The notes under the pieces were generated by a model. That model searched no databases and had not been told where the DNA came from. It was given only the letters and a program-made list of their open reading frames with translations. This document shows positions 4,361 to 7,253 of a stretch of 7,253 nucleotides of DNA, in pieces. Position numbers and translations under genes: made by a program. The DNA lies in contig JAPCJN010000105.1 in NCBI GenBank assembly GCA_027886925.1, positions 1-7,253 of the forward strand, given 5' to 3'. Origin of the DNA: Nitrososphaerota archaeon (lineage in GTDB: Archaea; Thermoproteota; Nitrososphaeria; Nitrososphaerales; UBA183). The stretch's first letter is position 1; each line of letters begins with the position of its first letter.

Positions 4361-5702
4361 ATGACCACACTAAACACCGCTTTTACTAGGGTGGTGACCG
4401 AAAAACTGGTTCCCCAGGTCGAGGTGAACGCCTCGAACGAGCTTGCGAGGAAGCTCAAGGAGATAGGCGAGAGCACCGCCGTGAAGCGCTTCCTCAACTG
4501 CTACGGCAAGGTGAGGGTGAGGTCGATCTATGCTGTGCACCTGGCGAACTACTTCAGGTGGCTGAGGGAAAAGAAGGGCGTCGTGCTCAGGCCTGACGAG
4601 CTGATTGTGGACAACCTCAGGTGCACCTTCAGGTCGGAGCCGGAGGACGTCGGGACGAGGAGGAAGCACAGGGCCTGGCTCGAGGAGTACGTCAACGAGG
4701 AGATGGAGGGCAAGTCGGAGTCGTACCGCAGGCTCGCAGCCTCCGCCGTCAAGTCGTTCTACGAGAGGAACGACTCGCCGCTCAACGGGAAGGTAAACAT
4801 CGCGGAGCGGCCTCCCCCGAGCCCCAGCAGGACCCCGAAGGCGGAGGATATCAGGAAGGTGCTCCTCGCGCTTCCGCTGCAGGCGAGGACCCCGCTCTTG
4901 TGCGAGTGGCAGAGCGGGGTCGAGATCAACCGGCTACTGGGCCTGAGGTGGAGGGACGTCGCCGAAGGCCTGGAAAGGGGGGACTGTCCGGTGAAGCTCG
5001 AGTTCACAGGGAGGAAAGGCCACAGGCGGGGATACTGCAGCTTCCTGGGGCGCGACTCGATCAAGCACCTCAAGCTCGTGAGGGGGATGTGGACCGAGGC
5101 GATGGGGAGCGACCCTCAGCCCGACGACATCGTCTTCCTGGGCAAGCGCAAGTCGGGGATGGACTACGGCTGGCTCAACCAGCAGCTCAAGACGACGGCC
5201 ATGAGGCTCGGGAGGCAGGGCCTGATCGAGAGCAAGGACCCGCGGAGCTGGCACTCACATGCTCAGGCACTCGTTCAAGTCGGAGGCGGAGCACGCGAGG
5301 GTCCCCAGCGGGCTGGTGGAGTTCATGATGGGGCACAACAACGGGATTGGTTGGGTCTACGACAACAGGGACCAGGTGCACCAGGAGGACTTTGTTGAGG
5401 CCTACAAGAAGCTGGAGCCCCACGTCTCACTGGATTACAACGAGATCGCGGCAAAGGAGGAGAGCGAGAAGAACGAGCGGGCTATGATGGAGCTGATTCG
5501 TGACCTGCAAAGGCAGGTCGCCGAGATGAAGCAGACTCAACAAGCTTCCGCAGGCGCTCAAGGTCTGTTCGAGCCTAGCCAAGGCGGCAAGCGGGACCCG
5601 GACGGTTGGCTCGACTTTTTGCGCAACCTGGCCTCTCGTGGCATCCTCTCCGAGAGGGTCTTTCTCTGGCTCACTCACAGGCTCTCACTCTTCAAAACGT
5701 AG
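4361..5702 (+). CDS. Tyrosine recombinase/integrase, interrupted by a frameshift
   Basis: Two overlapping reading frames together make one phage-integrase-type recombinase. Frame one (from ATG 4361, or TTG 4349) holds the SAM-like core-binding domain, with LANYFRWLREKKG and a YRRLAASAVKSFYERN helix. It then enters the catalytic domain (from PSRTPKAEDIRKVLLAL), SGVEINRLLGLRWRDV and a basic beta hairpin with GRKGHRRG. Frame two supplies THMLRHSF (box II His/Arg/His), VEFMMGH and the likely nucleophile Tyr in GWVYDN (codon 5358-5360), then a coiled-coil-like charged tail. The switch is a +1 shift (or -2) between about 5246 and 5258; without it box II and the tyrosine are lost. The box I Arg is Glu (codon 4922-4924). 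The enzyme would cut and join DNA through a phosphotyrosine bond. It is either a pseudogene, a sequencing error, or a recoded gene. Confidence 0.85.
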
Positions 5703-6097
5703 CCCTTGCCCTTGCAGGTCGGACACTCGATTCGCCGCCTCCTCTCCGCGAAGCGCTCCGGTTTGATTGTCTCCCGTCTAAGGATGATTTCACTCGTGGC
5801 TTGCTCGACTGTCGAGCCTTGCTCAACCTTCTGCGTGAGAGCCTTTGTCTCTTCAGTGCTCAGGTGGTTCTCGACGACTGCTTGAAGGGCTGAGCCTTTG
5901 TCCTCTTCAGGGAGGCGATTCACTTCTGAGAACTTGTTTCGTGTCATGGCCCTCTCGTAGAGGCGCGCATCCTCCCTGATTCTAGGTAGAATCAAGCGAG
6001 CCCTTGCCTCCACCAGGCTAAGGCAGAGAGAGATGGTCGTCTGACTGACTCCCAGCTTTGGAGCCGCCTCACGTTCGCTTAGCTTGAAACTCTCCAT
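5675..6097 (-). pseudogene. ParB-like HTH protein lacking its N-terminal domain
   Basis: The open frame of 140 residues starts at ATG 6097 directly in a helix-turn-helix: LSEREAAPKLGVSQTTISLCLSL (about 6-28), the pattern of the KorB/ParB HTH. A helical region follows (EVNRLPEEDKGSALQAVVE, then LSTEETKALTQKVEQG), matching the part of ParB-family proteins after the HTH. The tail is basic and ends with a half zinc-finger CPTCKGKGYV (C125, C128). Full ParB-like proteins carry a nuclease-fold ParBc domain of about 100 residues before the HTH. Here it is absent, and the DNA upstream is an IS transposase remnant in the other orientation. I infer N-terminal truncation by insertion or deletion. The 3' end overlaps the convergent recombinase by 28 bases. 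A naturally short HTH regulator is the alternative. Confidence 0.6.
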
Positions 6098-6098
6098 A

Positions 6099-6296
6099 AG
6101 CGTCGACCAGTCGAAGCTTGAGAGGATCCCGGGCTACAGGGCGAGGAGGTGGGTCGTCGAGAGGACACACTCATGGCTGAACAGGTTCAGGAGGCTCTTG
6201 ATCCGGTGGGAGGAGAAGAAAAAGAACTACGTCGCGATGACACACTTCGCATGTGCGTGGCTAACCTGGCGAGCGACCGGACTCTTCGGGAGGTGA
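6099..6296 (+). mobile_element. IS5-family DDE transposase C-terminal remnant
   Basis: The plus-strand frame ending at TGA 6294-6296 reads YRARRWVVERTHSWLNRF, then RRLLIRWEEKKKNYVAMTHFA and CAWLTWR. This is the characteristic C-terminus of IS5-family (IS1031/ISL2-like) transposases; the Glu of VVERT is the final residue of the DDE triad. Only about 60 residues are present. The two Asp-bearing strands and the N-terminus are missing, so it is inactive. The open frame formally reaches back to 6084, but its first residues overlap the ParB-like start and are not transposase-like, so the junction is near 6098-6125. Downstream, AATTTCTGGACGCTCTTA (6298-6315) could be the surviving IS end; no matching inverted copy was seen in the window. 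Confidence 0.8.
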
Positions 6297-6315
6297 TAAT
6301 TTCTGGACGCTCTTA

Positions 6316-6685
6316 AACCATCATCATCTGATTCGGGACAATTCTACCGCACACATCAAAGTCGACTCACGCGGATCCTTCTCGGAGACCTTGGCGAGTC
6401 GGAAACCGAAAGCCGTTCATGGGTCAGATGGTTGCAGCGTTGACGAGGGAAAGCCCAGAAATACGCCAGATGAATCAACTTGATCTTAGTTCGATTCGGA
6501 TTATAGTCTTCCTCCACAATGTAACTCCAGAGTCCCGGGTCGGAGAGGCCCACCTTCGGGGTGCTCAATATTTTCACCCGCGGCGGTAGTCCCCGTAACC
6601 GCCTAGCGGTGGACTCGTGTCGCCCGGTCAGGCGCTGAAAGGCTTTCTTGCGCTGATGGTGTGAAGAGGAGGGAAGGACCGTATC
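6316..6685. other. Stretch without a convincing gene
   Basis: This stretch separates the IS remnant from the next candidate ORF. A minus-strand open frame at 6577-6356 starts with GTG and encodes 73 residues. It includes SDPGLWSYIVEEDYNP and then drifts into Arg/Ser/Pro-rich sequence without recognisable motifs. It could be a decayed gene fragment or chance. Small hairpins occur at 6551-6563 (CACC/GGTG around TTCGG) and 6588-6615. I see no tRNA or rRNA signature, nor the conserved P4 core of RNase P RNA. Confidence 0.4.
6588..6615. repeat. Compound inverted repeat (hairpin)
   Basis: AGTCC (6588-6592) pairs with GGACT (6611-6615). Directly inside, ACCGC (6598-6602) pairs with GCGGT (6606-6610) around a CTA loop, leaving a 5-base bulge on one side. 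A competing pairing of GGCGGT (6582-6587) with ACCGCC (6598-6603) also exists, so two exclusive structures are possible. It lies in otherwise gene-poor DNA. Confidence 0.5.
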
Positions 6686-6841
6686 CTAAGTCGGGAGAGT
6701 CTGATGTCCAATCCTGCCCCGAGACCTCATGAACTTTGCGTAGTCTCCGCCGCTGCCTGAGTCAACGATGGCAATCCTTCCCCCCCCGGCTTCGTTATTC
6801 GGACGAGTTCTTAGGTAACTTGTAAAGATTTCAGCTTTCAT
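6686..6841 (-). CDS. Small hypothetical ORF (51 residues)
   Basis: ATG 6841 to TAG 6688-6686. The product begins MKAEIFTSYLRTRP, has a Gly run (EAGGG) encoded by a tract of eight G, then RIAIVDSGSGGDYAKFM, which looks like a real strand-loop-helix with a DSGSGGD turn, and ends in HQTLPT. I recognise no family. The sense sequence is more protein-like than the alternative frames, which break soon. A CTATTTAG element at 6862-6855 is TATA-like, but only about 17 bases before the ATG, closer than usual. The G8 tract is a possible frameshift site, so this may be one end of a decayed larger gene. Confidence 0.3.
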   Translation of the reverse strand: MKAEIFTSYLRTRPNNEAGGGRIAIVDSGSGGDYAKFMRSRGRIGHQTLPT

Positions 6842-6960
6842 CAAATTCGCAACGCTAAATAGCCCGACAAGTAATGATTTGGAAGGAAGGAAATCGACGC
6901 GGGGAGCGCATTCTCACGCCTTCGCCCGAATGGTCGACATGGTCAATTTTTGTAGTTACC

Positions 6961-6968
6961 CTTAATAC
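6961..6968 (+). promoter_or_regulatory. TATA-like box of the secreted-protein gene
   Basis: CTTAATAC lies about 30 bases before ATG 6995 inside an AT-rich patch (6950-6990), in contrast to the GC-rich coding DNA that follows. The spacing suggests a leader of a few bases. Confidence 0.45.
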
Positions 6969-6994
6969 ATTCAAACGTCCTTATTCTAGAGGCG

Positions 6995-7253
6995 ATGAAA
7001 AGGGCCGGGCGCCTGGTTACGCTGCTGGCTTTGGCGACGCTCCTAGCTGTGGGTCCATACTTTACAAACCTCTCACATGCGGTGTCTCTGAGCATTCCCT
7101 CCATCGAGATCGCTGTGTCGTATGCGGACACCGAGGGCCGGGGGAGCGATGCTGGAAACTGTGCCAACTGCTTTCCAAGCCCTTGGTGCGGCTCCCCCGG
7201 CGTCCAGTTCATCGGCTCATCGACGAACTACAATGGCAATTCGACTGATACGA
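6995..7253 (+). CDS. Secreted cysteine-containing protein, 5' part (runs off window)
   Basis: The frame from ATG 6995 stays open to the window edge (86 codons). Residues 1-29 are a textbook Sec signal peptide: basic MKRAGR, a hydrophobic LVTLLALATLLAVG core, and a SHA cleavage site before VSLSIP. The mature part has beta-type residues (SIEIAVSYADTEG) and a Cys cluster, NCANCF and SPWCGSPG (C56, C59, C65). GVQFIGSSTNYNGNSTDT follows, rich in Ser, Thr and Asn and carrying an N-S-T glycosylation sequon. Such a composition suits an extracellular or cell-surface archaeal protein, and the cysteines could pair as disulfides. I cannot name the family from this fragment. The competing plus-strand frame 6874-7248 is a shadow without such organisation. 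Confidence 0.75.
   Translation, partial: MKRAGRLVTLLALATLLAVGPYFTNLSHAVSLSIPSIEIAVSYADTEGRGSDAGNCANCFPSPWCGSPGVQFIGSSTNYNGNSTDT

Noticed and set aside
3829..4497. Minus-strand open frame of 222 codons across the four-cysteine gene and the recombinase start
   Set aside because: Low-complexity Arg/Gly/Glu composition in its second half, and it crosses the divergent promoter spacer. The 154-residue frame has the balanced composition.
4621..5328. Plus-strand open frame of 235 codons inside the recombinase
   Set aside because: It is an Arg/Gly/Gln-rich out-of-frame shadow with no motif. The in-frame reading gives recognisable integrase domains.
2758..5702. tRNA-His plus recombinase as an integrated element with att sites
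   Set aside because: The recombinase is about 1.5 kb from the tRNA with housekeeping-like genes between them. No second copy of the tRNA 3' end was found in the window.
6298..6315. Complete IS with two terminal inverted repeats
   Set aside because: Only a possible right end is present; no inverted partner or transposase N-terminus was found in the window.
6705..6775. C/D-box sRNA-like pattern (TGATG ... CTGA)
   Set aside because: The boxes match only partly, the flanking stem is missing, and the motif lies antisense to the small ORF. Chance is likely.
1..7253. CRISPR array or defence island
   Set aside because: No regularly spaced direct repeats, Cas motifs or known defence domains are seen on either strand.

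Overview
The window looks like archaeal chromosome, most likely from the TACK/Nitrososphaeria side (soil or sediment Thaumarchaeota-like; the lineage is inference). Four things point that way. A histidine tRNA carries two introns, each bounded by a bulge-helix-bulge (BHB) splice motif. AT-rich TATA-like boxes lie about 25-40 bases before several starts in otherwise GC-rich DNA. TTG starts are common. Small zinc-ribbon and DUF1286-like membrane proteins of archaeal style are present.

Left part (1-2700): a small plus-strand ribbon-helix-helix-like ORF converges on a minus-strand block. In coordinate order the block holds a zinc-ribbon/YbjQ protein, an HExxH metallopeptidase-like protein, a DUF1286-like membrane protein and a VOC (glyoxalase-fold) protein. 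Each has its own spacer and usually its own TATA-like box, so they look like single transcription units. A perfect 20-bp GC-rich palindrome lies between the first two.

Middle (2700-4360): tRNA-His(GTG), minus strand, with a strong TATA box, a D-loop intron of 24 nt and an anticodon-loop intron of 19 nt. Then comes a bacterial-length triosephosphate isomerase homologue with altered active-site loops. A four-cysteine protein of unknown function lies 56 bases upstream of it and may be co-transcribed.

Right part (4360-7253): this half looks more like accessory DNA. A plus-strand tyrosine recombinase is split by a frameshift just before its HxLRH box, and a charge-swapped E..R pair sits where the family has R..E. 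It converges with, and overlaps, a minus-strand ParB-like HTH protein that lacks its N-terminal domain. Immediately upstream of that truncation is the C-terminal end of an IS5-like DDE transposase. About 700 bases follow with only one weak small ORF and some hairpins. The window ends inside a secreted, cysteine-containing protein with a clear signal peptide, which starts at 6995 and runs off the edge.

No multi-gene pathway is evident. The best leads are the doubly interrupted tRNA-His, the divergent TIM, the unusual frameshifted recombinase and the IS-truncated ParB-like gene.
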